Assembly: GCA_900320845.1 (NCBI GenBank)
Contig: ONTS01000018.1
Coordinates: 1-47,215, forward strand
Source: an uncultured Prevotellaceae bacterium
GTDB taxonomy: Bacteria > Bacteroidota > Bacteroidia > Bacteroidales > Bacteroidaceae
DNA length: 47,215 nt
Direction of reading: 5' to 3'
A program made the position numbers and the translations under genes. The notes beneath the pieces are model-generated. The model did not search any database. It had not been told where the DNA came from and worked only from the letters and a program-made list of their open reading frames with translations. Positions 23,527-31,292 of the stretch are shown one piece after another; the first letter of the stretch is position 1; every line of letters begins with the position of its first letter.

Positions 23527-24528
23527 ATGACCAACAGCAGATACATGACGAAGAACCATTCAGCGCAACTTTTTCTGTTATTGCTTCTTATCTCCAGCAT
23601 CACCGGTATCCAGGCACAAGTGAGTCAGCCCCTTACAGCCGATAGCGTGGAAGTGGTTACAGCCCGTCCTGATTACTACAATCCCCTGATGTGGATCACT
23701 GTTGACGGCGACACGCTCGGCACGGGCGCTGATATCTTCTATGTGGTGTCTACATGGGAGTTGGACTGGACCGATGCCGACGGAAATACGGTACACTATG
23801 CCGATGTATGGAACGAGCTACACCGTCAACACATGTCAACCGAGATGCAAGGTGTGGCTGCTTACATGGCACCCGGCAACCGTTTCTATGCGCCTTTCTA
23901 CCGCCACACTGCCATCGACACATGGGTGACAGAGGACGAGGCGCTCATACACCGTCGCACACGCCTCTCCATGGCAGATGTGTGCAAGGCCTTCGACCAC
24001 TTTGAGCAACAGCGCGACACGAGCCGCCCCCTCATCATAGCGGGATTCAGTCAGGGAGGCATGGCGGTGGTAGAACTACTCAAACACATGAGCGACAATA
24101 CCTACGACAAACTGGCGGCTGCCTACGTCATGGGATACAAGATTACCGAAGCCGATACGGCTGAATGCAAGCGTATTAAGCCTGCACGGTTTGCCGACGA
24201 TATTGGTGTCACCATCTGTTACAATACCGTGAAAGATGTGCGCTACGCCAAACCGCTCATCGCCAACACCTGCATGGCTATCAATCCTGTCAACTGGTGC
24301 ACCGATGCCACGCCGGCGCTGCTCCACGACACCATCACCGTCACGCTTTCGCCCGACTACCGCGTGCTCGTTGTCGACGGATACAGCGGTGACGAGTATC
24401 CGCCTTTCCGCCAATTCATCAACGTGGGCGACATACACAGCTGCGAGCCGTGGCTCTATAGCGATTGCATCAGGCAGAACATTGCCCTGCGCACACGCTC
24501 CTGGCGCATAGCAAGGCAAGGGAAATGA
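23527..24528 (+). CDS. DUF3089 family secreted alpha/beta hydrolase
   Basis: 333 residues from the ATG at 23527, or 327 from the ATG at 23545. The signal peptide is QLFLLLLLISSITGIQAQ. The protein shows the DUF3089 layout: a dispensable N-terminal segment ending in ADIFYVVSTWELDW, the HTAIDTW and RTRLSMADVCKAFDHF region, then the nucleophile elbow GFSQGGMAV (Ser in G-x-S-x-G) and a C-terminal histidine in DIHSCEPW. The family is annotated as lipase or esterase-like, but substrates are not established. It is monocistronic or followed by the small gene at 24641. The upstream start at 23404 is rejected because it precedes the -7 box and would bury the signal peptide. Confidence 0.85.
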   Translation: MTNSRYMTKNHSAQLFLLLLLISSITGIQAQVSQPLTADSVEVVTARPDYYNPLMWITVDGDTLGTGADIFYVVSTWELDWTDADGNTVHYADVWNELHRQHMSTEMQGVAAYMAPGNRFYAPFYRHTAIDTWVTEDEALIHRRTRLSMADVCKAFDHFEQQRDTSRPLIIAGFSQGGMAVVELLKHMSDNTYDKLAAAYVMGYKITEADTAECKRIKPARFADDIGVTICYNTVKDVRYAKPLIANTCMAINPVNWCTDATPALLHDTITVTLSPDYRVLVVDGYSGDEYPPFRQFINVGDIHSCEPWLYSDCIRQNIALRTRSWRIARQGK

Positions 24529-24640
24529 GCCGAGCATCAGGACGGGTGTTGCACTGCTTGAAAGATGTCAAAGCCGACGTCGTCAGACAAATGGAATAAA
24601 CCCCAACCACAACAATCTCTAATAATTATCTTTATCAACT

Positions 24641-24814
24641 ATGAAAGAGCAAGTATTGAAAGCCATGCGCGAGGCAGGTAAGCCCGTCTCCGCCGGTGAT
24701 GTGACAAAGGCACTCAGAGCCGAACGCAAGGATGTGGACAAGGCCTTTGCCGAACTGAAGAAAGAGGGTGCCATCGTATCGCCCGTACGCTGCAAGTGGG
24801 AGCCTGCCAAATAG
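24641..24814 (+). CDS. Small winged-helix-like protein (57 residues)
   Basis: ATG at 24641, TAG at 24812-24814. The product has the order of a minimal winged helix: VLKAMREAGKPVSAGDVTKAL (helices 1 and 2), RKDVDKAFAELKKEG (recognition helix) and AIVSPVRCKWEPA (wing). This resembles small Bacteroidales proteins annotated as transcriptional regulators. It is lysine-rich and cytoplasmic. It follows the DUF3089 gene by 112 bases and is closed by a bidirectional terminator. A DNA-binding role is inferred from fold similarity only. Confidence 0.75.
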   Translation: MKEQVLKAMREAGKPVSAGDVTKALRAERKDVDKAFAELKKEGAIVSPVRCKWEPAK

Positions 24815-24892
24815 TGCCGTCACAAGGCACCGTCAGCAACCATGCTGCGGAGAATAGGCAACACAGTGCCTCCCTCCCATTCCCACTCTATG

Positions 24893-24924
24893 AAAAAACG
24901 CCTCCCGATTGCTGGGGGCGTTTT
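24893..24924. terminator. Bidirectional terminator between the winged-helix gene and the Na/Pi gene
   Basis: AAAAAACGCCTCCC pairs with GGGGGCGTTTT around a short loop. The A run on one side and the T run on the other let it serve both convergent genes. Confidence 0.8.
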
Positions 24925-24949
24925 CCGTATGCCTTGTCGTGGGAGCTTA

Positions 24950-26638
24950 TCAGAGTCCGTGTCGTGCCTCTGCCACGTTGAGAACGTAGTCGCCGAGTTT
25001 TTCCAGCTCGTCCACCATGTCGCCGAAGAGGGTGCCGACGGCATAGTCGTACTGATGAGAGTTGACGGCTTCTATGTTGGCTGCCTTCAACCTGTTGCGC
25101 ATGGCGTTGATGTCTTGCTCAATACGATACGCCTCTTTCACACTGCGCTTGAAGTTTTCAAGCTCCTTGCCGTTGCGCGATGAGGTCATGGCATTGCTGC
25201 AGAGGGTCATCATTGCCTTTATGTCGTTTATCTGCTGCTGTGTAAAGGCTCTGCCACTCTCCATGCGGCGCTTCATGATACGCGCCAGATTAAAGCATGC
25301 GTCGCCGATAGACTCCAACTCGCTCACCTCACGCATCAGCTGACGGATGTGCTGTTTGGTCTCGTCGCTGAGGTGGTCGTTGCTCACCTGCTCCAAGTAG
25401 TTGGCTATCTCTATCTCCATACTGTCGGTCATGTCCTCTTCGTATTCTATCTGCTCAAAACCTTTTGCAAAGCGTTTCTCGTCTTCTTCGCCAAACAGTT
25501 CCTGCACCATGCTGAACATGTTTCTTACGTTGTCGGCAAAGCGTACCGTCTCCTTCTGCGCCTGCAATACAGCAATTTCCGGTGTCTGCACAAGGTTGGC
25601 GCGGATGTACATCAGTTGGCGTCCATCCTGCTGTTTCTGAGTCTTGTCGGGCATGAGCCAGCGCACCAGACGCTCTATCTGTGGCACCAGACCGATGAGG
25701 ACAAAGGTGTTCAGCACGTTGAAGCAGGTGTGGAACATGGCAAGCACCACGGGCAGTTTCTCAGCCTGTCCGCCCACTTTGGCGTCGTAGCCGACCAGAT
25801 TGCACACTATGTCTACGAAGGGAAAGAACACTATGAGCACCCATATTACGCCGAACACGTTGAACAGCAGGTGGGCAAGGGCTGCACGTCGCGCCTCTGT
25901 GCCGGCGCCCAGAGCGGCGAGGTTGGCGGTGGCGGTGGTGCCGATGTTCTCACCCATGACGAGGGCAATCCCTAAGTGGATGGGCAACACCTCTGTGGAA
26001 CACAGGAGAATGGTGATGGCCATCACCGCTGCCGACGACTGTACGAGGCAGGTTATAAGAGTACCGATGGCGAGAAAGAGCAGGATGGTGAGGTGACTGT
26101 CGGTGTTGAACGAGGCAAAGAATGCCACGGCAGCCTCGTTATGTTCTAAGTCTAAGTCCTTTCCTGCAGTACTGAGCATCACCAGTGACATGAAGAGGAA
26201 GGCGATGCCGAACAGGAAGTCGCCCACATAGCGGTAGCGTTGCTTGTAGATGAGTATCATGCCGACCAGGAAGGCGGGAAATACCACGTTGGTCAGGTCT
26301 ACCGCATAGCCCAGCGACATAATCCATGCCGTGAGCGTAGTGCCGATGTTGGCACCCATGATGACAGAGATGGCTTGCGCCAGTGTCAGCAGTCCGGCAC
26401 TGACAAACGACACCGTCATCACCGTTGTGGCTGAAGACGACTGTACGGCACAGGTGACGAAGGTTCCTGTCAGCATGCCGGTCAGGCGGTTGGTGGTGAT
26501 ACGTGCAAGGATGTTACGCAACTGTGGACCTGCCATCTTCTGTAAGGCCTCACTCATCAGTCTCATACCGTAGATGAGCAGTCCTAATGCACCCAGTATT
26601 CGCAGGCCAATCATCAAATAGTTTTGTTCTGTATTCAT
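24950..26638 (-). CDS. Na/Pi cotransporter family protein with PhoU-like C-terminus
   Basis: 562 residues. The membrane half holds two inverted Na/Pi-cotransporter repeats with QSSS-type motifs: AVQSSSATTVMTVSF near residue 64 and LVQSSAAVMAITIL near 203, plus MGANIGTTLTA and MGENIGTTATAN. The C-terminal part (about 340-562) is helical and PhoU-like. Such proteins move phosphate with sodium across the inner membrane, in either uptake or export. Four repeats spaced at 11 bases sit directly upstream of a promoter candidate (26656-26687), which suggests phosphate-starvation control. It stands alone in its orientation, with the terminator at 24893-24924 downstream. Confidence 0.92.
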   Translation of the reverse strand: MNTEQNYLMIGLRILGALGLLIYGMRLMSEALQKMAGPQLRNILARITTNRLTGMLTGTFVTCAVQSSSATTVMTVSFVSAGLLTLAQAISVIMGANIGTTLTAWIMSLGYAVDLTNVVFPAFLVGMILIYKQRYRYVGDFLFGIAFLFMSLVMLSTAGKDLDLEHNEAAVAFFASFNTDSHLTILLFLAIGTLITCLVQSSAAVMAITILLCSTEVLPIHLGIALVMGENIGTTATANLAALGAGTEARRAALAHLLFNVFGVIWVLIVFFPFVDIVCNLVGYDAKVGGQAEKLPVVLAMFHTCFNVLNTFVLIGLVPQIERLVRWLMPDKTQKQQDGRQLMYIRANLVQTPEIAVLQAQKETVRFADNVRNMFSMVQELFGEEDEKRFAKGFEQIEYEEDMTDSMEIEIANYLEQVSNDHLSDETKQHIRQLMREVSELESIGDACFNLARIMKRRMESGRAFTQQQINDIKAMMTLCSNAMTSSRNGKELENFKRSVKEAYRIEQDINAMRNRLKAANIEAVNSHQYDYAVGTLFGDMVDELEKLGDYVLNVAEARHGL

Positions 26639-26655
26639 TTCCTTTCTTTTTTCTG

Positions 26656-26687
26656 CAAAAGTCGTTATCTACTATTATACTTACAAA
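26656..26687 (-). promoter_or_regulatory. Probable promoter of the Na/Pi cotransporter gene
   Basis: Minus strand: -33 TTTG (26684-26687), 20 bases, and a degenerate -7 GACTTTTG (26656-26663). A weak -7 box next to repeated binding sites is what an activator-dependent promoter would show. Confidence 0.45.
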
Positions 26688-26696
26688 TAAAAATGG

Positions 26697-26735
26697 TTAC
26701 AAGACAGTTACAATGGTGTTAAGAATCGATTACAA
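26697..26735 (-). promoter_or_regulatory. Pho-box-like array of four 11-base-spaced repeats
   Basis: Plus-strand words TTACAA (26697), TTACAA (26708), TTAAGA (26719) and TTACAA (26730) recur exactly every 11 bases; on the gene's strand they read TTGTAA. PhoB/PhoP response regulators bind 11-base direct repeats upstream of -35, and this array ends 10 bases upstream of the -33 box of a phosphate transporter gene. A nine-base inverted pair GGTTACAAG / CTTGTAACC frames the array. Confidence 0.55.
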
Positions 26736-27010
26736 TCGCCTTGTAACCTGCTATGCCGAGAAAGGCCCTCTTCCTTTTGCTATTAGGTTTTCACCCTTAT
26801 GACCTATGCTGATGTATCCTCATGCAGCGGGGGCAGCGGAAAACTTTTTAAGAAAAAAAAGAATTTTCGACCCATGTCGTGGTCGGCAACAAGTTTTTCG
26901 TCAGCCTGTCTGCAATGACATTCTCGCCATGGCATAGTTCAAGCATGTTGACTCTGCGCATGACGAGAAAACAATCTTTTTCAGGTCTGTCTCCTGTACT
27001 CTTTTTCTAC

Positions 27011-27349
27011 TTACCCCCGATCGTAGTGTGGCATTTCTTCGGGAATGACGAAGGAGAACTCTACCAGTCCGCGCACCACGCCGTCCTCGCGCCACGGTGT
27101 TTGGTAGATGAGTTTCTTCAATCCTTTTTTGGAGATGGTGTAACAGTGGGGCTTGTTGTTCTCCAACATGTCGCGAATGATGGCTTGTGAGCGCGGGCTG
27201 TGGCATGGCATCATGCTCTTGCCCACCATGGTCTCGCCTTCACGGTTGAAGGTCTCGCGCGAACGCTTGTTCATATAGATGACCGTTCCCTCGGTGTCGC
27301 ATACCGTTACAGCGCCTTCAATGTCTTCTGCCCAATCAAATTTTTCCAT
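27011..27349 (-). CDS. Stand-alone PAS-domain protein
   Basis: 112 residues, nearly all one PAS fold: DIEGAVTVCDTEGTVIYMNKRSRETF (strands A-B and first helix), MMPCHSPRSQAIIRDML, KGLKKLIYQTPW and a final strand GVVRGLVEFSFVI. It has no kinase, cyclase or DNA-binding domain, so it probably acts as a small sensor that binds a ligand or cofactor and contacts another protein. The cysteine and histidine in PCHSPRS are in a position that can hold haem or metal in related small PAS proteins, but this is speculative. A -7 box lies at 27381-27388. Confidence 0.85.
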   Translation of the reverse strand: MEKFDWAEDIEGAVTVCDTEGTVIYMNKRSRETFNREGETMVGKSMMPCHSPRSQAIIRDMLENNKPHCYTISKKGLKKLIYQTPWREDGVVRGLVEFSFVIPEEMPHYDRG

Positions 27350-27380
27350 GATAGTAGTTGTTTTGTTAAATAGCTATCGG

Positions 27381-27388
27381 CAAAGGTA
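27381..27388 (-). promoter_or_regulatory. -7 box of the PAS gene
   Basis: TACCTTTG on the minus strand, 31 bases before the ATG; a weak TTAG lies 20 bases further up. Confidence 0.5.
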
Positions 27389-27489
27389 CGATAATCTTTT
27401 TGTTGACGCTAATTTCTACGGGTGTCATCCCGTGTTGCCTTCCTGCAGTTGTGGCATGAAGCATCGACACCGGATAGGCGTTTACCAAC

Positions 27490-27522
27490 AAAAAGAAGTG
27501 GCACATGGTGTCACTTCTTTTT
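27490..27522 (-). terminator. Terminator after the DUF2795 gene
   Basis: AAAAAGAAGTG pairs with CACTTCTTTTT, with an inner pairing in the loop, directly after the stop at 27526. On the minus strand it ends in a T run. Confidence 0.75.
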
Positions 27523-27525
27523 ATA

Positions 27526-27747
27526 TTAATACTCATCCTCGTTGAAAAGGAAGTCTTCTTTCGTAGGATAGTCGGGCCAGATTTCTTCTATACTGTCGTA
27601 GACATCTCCTTCGTCTTCTATTTCCTGCAGGTTCTCGAGCACTTCGAGGGGTGCTCCCGAACGGATGGCATAGTCTATGAGTTCCTCTTTGGTTGCAGGC
27701 CAAGGGGCATCCTCTAACTTTGATGCTAATTCAAGTGTCCAATACAT
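27526..27747 (-). CDS. DUF2795 family small acidic protein
   Basis: 73 residues, cytoplasmic and strongly acidic in its second half. The DUF2795-like pattern is MYWTLELASKLEDAPWPATKEELIDYAIRSGAPLEVLENLQEI; the tail holds DEGDVYDSIEEIWPDYPTKEDFLF. Related proteins are widespread in Bacteroidetes, and their function is unknown. It has a clean terminator downstream and a possible -7 box TAAATTTG at 27826-27833, so it is likely a single-gene transcript. Confidence 0.88.
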   Translation of the reverse strand: MYWTLELASKLEDAPWPATKEELIDYAIRSGAPLEVLENLQEIEDEGDVYDSIEEIWPDYPTKEDFLFNEDEY

Positions 27748-27851
27748 AGAAAAATGTGCTTAAGTTAGTGAATTTAAGGGTGATACCTCTTACGCATCTG
27801 TTGTGACAGAGTGCTTATTGGGCTGCAAATTTAGGGCTTTACTTTTATAAT

Positions 27852-28409
27852 CTATTCTGTTTTCCAAGTTTTTTCTCTCACGCCGTCAATAAAGTTGAGT
27901 TTTCTTGCCAGCACGAAGAGATAATCGCTCAGTCTGTTTACGTATTCGAGCACTTCTGCATTGACCTTATCTGTCTGAGCCAGAGCGAATATTCTGCGTT
28001 CTGCTCTTCTGCATACGGTGCGGCAAACGTGGCAGATGGCAGCCTCGTGACTGCCTCCGGGCAGCAGGAAGGAGTTGAGGGGAGGTATGCCTTGGTTGAT
28101 GGCGTCGATTTCTTCTTCCAGTATATGTACTTCTCCTTCGGGCAGTGTGAATGCAGATGCCACGATGGTCTTCGACTGGTCGGTGGCAAGGTGTGAGCAG
28201 AGTGTGAAGAGGTTGCGCTGTATGCGTTCGATGAGTGTCTTGTCGTCTCCGTCTTTCATAAACGAAGCGAGCATGCCGAGGTCGGCACTGAGTTCGTCTA
28301 CTGTGCCATAGGCTTCAATGCGTGCATGTGTCTTGCTGACGCGGTGGCCGCCGATGAGGCTGGTCTGTCCGGCATCGCCGGTGCGGGTGTAAACTTTTGA
28401 AATTTTCAT
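27852..28409 (-). CDS. Cob(I)yrinic acid a,c-diamide adenosyltransferase, PduO type
   Basis: 185 residues. The PduO/MMAB signature is complete: YTRTGDAGQTSLIGGHRVSKTHARIEAYGTVDELSADLG (ATP-binding N-terminus) and CHVCRTVCRRAERRIFAL with the helical C-terminus VLEYVNRLSDYLFVLARKLN. It transfers the adenosyl group of ATP to cob(I)alamin, making coenzyme B12 for enzymes such as methylmalonyl-CoA mutase. It follows the unknown gene at 28491 by 81 bases and may be the last gene of a fur-spmAB-unknown-adenosyltransferase transcript. Confidence 0.93.
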   Translation of the reverse strand: MKISKVYTRTGDAGQTSLIGGHRVSKTHARIEAYGTVDELSADLGMLASFMKDGDDKTLIERIQRNLFTLCSHLATDQSKTIVASAFTLPEGEVHILEEEIDAINQGIPPLNSFLLPGGSHEAAICHVCRTVCRRAERRIFALAQTDKVNAEVLEYVNRLSDYLFVLARKLNFIDGVREKTWKTE

Positions 28410-28490
28410 GGTCGTCTATGTTTATTGTGTTCGTTATGTTCTGTTATGTTGTTTGTTATCTGCCTGTTGCGTGTTTAGGTGCGGCATGTG

Positions 28491-29084
28491 TCAGTAGTTG
28501 ACTATATAGTGCTGTTTGGTGCGTTTGTGTCGTATGAGTATGATGCCGCAGTAGTAGACGTCGAAGGTGAGTGTGGCGTTGTGTTGTTTGCGCAGCTGGC
28601 GCCAGTATTTTTTGTTTTTCCTTGAGCGGTGTATGCCGTTTATCACTATCATGGTGCCGTCGTCGGCTTGTTGCAGTGTCTGTTGTATGAGTGGCATTGT
28701 CTCTTCGTTGAGTGTCATTGCGCACAGTTGTGCCTGTGGTGTGTTGTCGGTGTCGTCGACGTCTGTGATGTGCGTCTGGTTGCATCCTGCCTGTATGTAT
28801 TGTGCGTAGGCTGTCGACGGCATTTGGCACAGCACTGTCTCGGCGGGCTGCAGCCAGTTGGCGAGACGGAAGTAGAGTTTGCACACCTTACGTGTCTTCT
28901 TGTCGATGTCGGGTCGTTCGTTCTTCAGCGTGTCGTAGGCGTAGTAGGGCCAGTGTTGGTTGATGACATAGCGTATGAAGTGGTAGTCGGTGGGCGAGTG
29001 CACGCCGAATCCTCTTGTCCTGCGCCATCGTCGCATCCACACCAGGGTGCGTCTGACACGGTAGGGAACGTGTATGGCCTTCAT
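28491..29084 (-). CDS. Conserved-looking protein of unknown function, possibly methyltransferase-derived
   Basis: 197 residues, basic, with no signal peptide. It starts MKAIHVPYRVRRTLVWMRRWRRTRGFGVHSPTDYHFIRYVINQ, a pattern (RGFGVHSP..FRF) I associate with Bacteroidales proteins distantly related to class I methyltransferases. The middle (AQYIQAGCNQTHITDVDD) and end (DGTMIVINGIHRSRKNKKYWRQL, LTFDVYYCGIILIR) have the order of a Rossmann methyltransferase core, but the glycine-rich AdoMet loop is not evident, so it may be inactive. It lies 40 bases after the spmAB fusion gene on the same strand. Confidence is high that it is a gene, low for function. Confidence 0.75.
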   Translation of the reverse strand: MKAIHVPYRVRRTLVWMRRWRRTRGFGVHSPTDYHFIRYVINQHWPYYAYDTLKNERPDIDKKTRKVCKLYFRLANWLQPAETVLCQMPSTAYAQYIQAGCNQTHITDVDDTDNTPQAQLCAMTLNEETMPLIQQTLQQADDGTMIVINGIHRSRKNKKYWRQLRKQHNATLTFDVYYCGIILIRHKRTKQHYIVNY

Positions 29085-29124
29085 AGCGTTGTCTGTCCTG
29101 TTGCTGAGGGGTGTCAGTGTTGTC

Positions 29125-30357
29125 TTATCCGAAGAAGAAGTAGCTGATAAACACGGCTGCTATCATTCCTGCGAAGTCTGCCAGCAGTCCGCACTTCACG
29201 GCATAGCGGTATTTCTTTATTCCCACGCTGCCGAAGTATATGGCGAGTATGTAGAATGTGGTGTCTGTGCTTCCTTGCAGCACTGATGCCAGGTGTCCTA
29301 CGAAGCTGTCGGGTCCGAAGCTGGTGAAGGTCTCCAACATCATTCCTCTTGCTCCGCTTCCGTTGAGTGGTTTGAGCAGTGCCACGGGCACGGCGTCGAC
29401 GAAGTCGGTGTTGAGTCCTATGCCACTCACACACCATCGTATGCCGTCAATGAGCATGTCGAGGGCTCCTGATGCACGGAATACGCCCACGGCGACGAGT
29501 ATTGCCACCACGTAGGGTATAAGACTGACCGCCACCTTGAAGCCACCTTTGGCTCCTTCCACGAAGGTGTCGTACACGTTGAGCTTCTTGCGGACGCCTG
29601 CATAGAGGAATACGGCGATGGCTCCGAGCAGGATGATGCTGGTCAGCACGCGGCAGAACGCCTGCATCTGCTCAGGATTCATGCCCATCATGGCAGTGAA
29701 GAGCGATGCCACCAGCAGGGCGATGACGCTAAACATGACGAGGAAAGCTTTCTGGAAGAGGTTGATGCGCTGGTATATCGACACCACGAGCAGTCCCACC
29801 AGTGTGCTGCACATTGTGGTGAGCAGCAGGGGGATGAACACGTCTGACGGGTCGGCGGCATGGTATTGTGCGCGGTATGCCATGATGCTGACGGGGATGA
29901 TGGTGAGTCCCGACGTATTGAGCGTCAGGAACATTATCATGGAGTTGCTTGCTGTGTCTTTCTTTGTGTTCAGTGTCTGCATCTCCTGCATGGCTTTCAG
30001 TCCCACTGGTGTTGCGGCGTTGTCCAGACCGAGCATGTTGGCGCTCACATTCATGAAGATGCTTCCCAGGGCGGGGTGGTTCTTCGGTATGTCGGGGAAC
30101 AGCTTGCACAGAACGGGACTGAGAAATTTTGCCAGTCGTGCTACCAATCCGCTGTCTTCGCCCACCTTCAGTATGCCCATCCACAGCGTCAGCGTGCCCG
30201 TCAGGCCCAGCGTCATCTCAAACGCTGTCTTCGACATTTCAAACGTGCTGTCCATCATGGAGGGTAGGGTAGTGGTGTCGCCCATGAAGATGAGCTTTAC
30301 CAGTCCTACAACGATGCCGACGGCAAAAAGTCCTATCCAGATATAATTCAGTGCCAT
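29125..30357 (-). CDS. SpmA-SpmB fusion (nucleoside recognition/Gate domain membrane protein)
   Basis: 410 residues, largely membrane-spanning. The first half corresponds to spore maturation protein A (Gate domain: GILKVGEDSGLVARLAKFLSPVLCKLFPDIP..HPALGSIFMNVSANMLGLDNAATPVGLKAM) and the second half to SpmB (LIPYVVAILVAVGVFRASGALDMLIDGIRW...GSARGMMLETF, FYILAIYFGSVGIKKYRYAVKCG). Separate genes in spore formers, these are commonly fused in Bacteroidetes, which do not sporulate. Function outside sporulation is unknown; the Gate domain suggests transport of a nucleoside or other small molecule. It starts 80 bases after the Fur gene. Confidence 0.88.
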   Translation of the reverse strand: MALNYIWIGLFAVGIVVGLVKLIFMGDTTTLPSMMDSTFEMSKTAFEMTLGLTGTLTLWMGILKVGEDSGLVARLAKFLSPVLCKLFPDIPKNHPALGSIFMNVSANMLGLDNAATPVGLKAMQEMQTLNTKKDTASNSMIMFLTLNTSGLTIIPVSIMAYRAQYHAADPSDVFIPLLLTTMCSTLVGLLVVSIYQRINLFQKAFLVMFSVIALLVASLFTAMMGMNPEQMQAFCRVLTSIILLGAIAVFLYAGVRKKLNVYDTFVEGAKGGFKVAVSLIPYVVAILVAVGVFRASGALDMLIDGIRWCVSGIGLNTDFVDAVPVALLKPLNGSGARGMMLETFTSFGPDSFVGHLASVLQGSTDTTFYILAIYFGSVGIKKYRYAVKCGLLADFAGMIAAVFISYFFFG

Positions 30358-30437
30358 GGAGGTATTTACTGTTTTTACGGTTTATTGTTATTACGGTTGG
30401 TGCGCTGGTTGATGGTGTAGGTTTCTTATCCTTCTTT

Positions 30438-30878
30438 TCAGTCAGTGCCTCTCGGTGTGCTTTTCTGGCATTCTGTGCATACTCCTTTCACCACATATTC
30501 GCTCTCGCTCACATCGAATCCTTTGGGTAGGGGCACGGGTGGTATCATCACCGAGGTAAGACAGAACGTGCGGTGGCATCGTGTGCAGGTTATGTGTACG
30601 TGTCCGTGGTGATGACTGTTGTCGTCGCAGTGGCACACGCAGTATTTCTGTGCTCCGCTTCCGTCGTCAACGGCATGCAGCACCCCGCTCTGCGCCAGCG
30701 TGGTGAGGTTACGGAACAGCGTTGAACGGTCCACCGTGGGCAGCACAGCTTCCAGGTCTGCCAGGGTGAAGGGGTTTTCGAAATGCTCACGGATGCTTCT
30801 CCAGATGAGCAACCTTACTGCCGTGATGCGCATCCCGGCGTTGATAAGGGTTTGTTCTGCAGTGTATTCCGTGTGCAT
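30438..30878 (-). CDS. Fur family transcriptional regulator
   Basis: 146 residues from the ATG at 30878. The N-terminal winged helix includes AGMRITAVRLLIWRSIREH, FTLADLEAVLPTVDRSTLFRNLTTLAQSGVLH; the C-terminal metal-binding domain has HHHGHVHITCTRC and CTEC, giving the structural zinc cysteines. The metal (iron, zinc or manganese) or peroxide specificity cannot be told. The start at 30962 is rejected: a promoter at 30965-30996 would place transcription start inside it. An inverted repeat in the leader (30922-30944) may be an operator. Four genes downstream run in the same direction. Confidence 0.9.
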   Translation of the reverse strand: MHTEYTAEQTLINAGMRITAVRLLIWRSIREHFENPFTLADLEAVLPTVDRSTLFRNLTTLAQSGVLHAVDDGSGAQKYCVCHCDDNSHHHGHVHITCTRCHRTFCLTSVMIPPVPLPKGFDVSESEYVVKGVCTECQKSTPRGTD

Positions 30879-30921
30879 GAGTTGTGAAGGATGAGTCGGT
30901 TTGTGTAATCTTCTTGTGGCT

Positions 30922-30944
30922 TTGACGCTCCTGTGGAGTGTCAA
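30922..30944. promoter_or_regulatory. Inverted repeat in the leader of the Fur-family gene
   Basis: TTGACGCTC and GAGTGTCAA (8 of 9 paired) are separated by five bases, between the promoter and the ATG. It could be an operator for self-regulation or an RNA hairpin. Confidence 0.4.
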
Positions 30945-30964
30945 GGGTATATTATATGCCAAGG

Positions 30965-30996
30965 CAAAGATACATTGTTTTTGTCACACTGCCAAA
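30965..30996 (-). promoter_or_regulatory. Promoter of the Fur-family gene
   Basis: Minus strand: -33 TTTG (30993-30996), 20 bases, -7 TATCTTTG (30965-30972). Confidence 0.65.
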
Positions 30997-31182
30997 CTCC
31001 CTGCCGGTGTTTATATGTTTGTCCTGATGCTTCGTAGCCCATCAGGAGCGGCGAAGGGCAACAAGCGTGAGGCATAATGGCTGCTATCGCCATCCTATAT
31101 CATAGCTCTTGTCGTCCTACAAGACTGCTACTGCTTTTTCGTTAGGCAATGTTCAGCCAGCTGTTTGGCAATAGTCACAAAG

Positions 31183-31245
31183 CAATATCAATGACTTTGG
31201 TCACCAAAGTCATTGATATTGGTCACCAAAATCGGTGATTTTGGT
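31183..31245. repeat. Dispersed palindromic repeat, copy 3 (double)
   Basis: Two adjoining palindromes: ATATCAATGACTTTGGT with its complement (31186-31220), then ACCAAAATCGGTGATTTTGGT (31225-31245, given as left half, centre and right half). The words match the copies at 2021-2060 and 12010-12050. Confidence 0.8.
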
Positions 31246-31292
31246 TTTCTGTTCGGAAACAACGGTCTGCCTATGGATGCATGACGCTGTTG

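Larger units (their letters stand above)
26639..27010. other. Intergenic region between the Na/Pi gene and the PAS gene
   Basis: 372 bases. The Na/Pi promoter and the 11-base-spaced repeats occupy 26656-26735. From about 26750 to 27010 I see no gene, promoter or clear terminator; the ORFs there are shadows. Confidence 0.6.
30879..31292. other. Intergenic region between fur and the DUF4838 gene
   Basis: 414 bases containing the Fur-gene leader with an inverted repeat, its promoter, and the largest copy of the palindromic repeat family (31183-31245). No gene seen. Confidence 0.7.
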
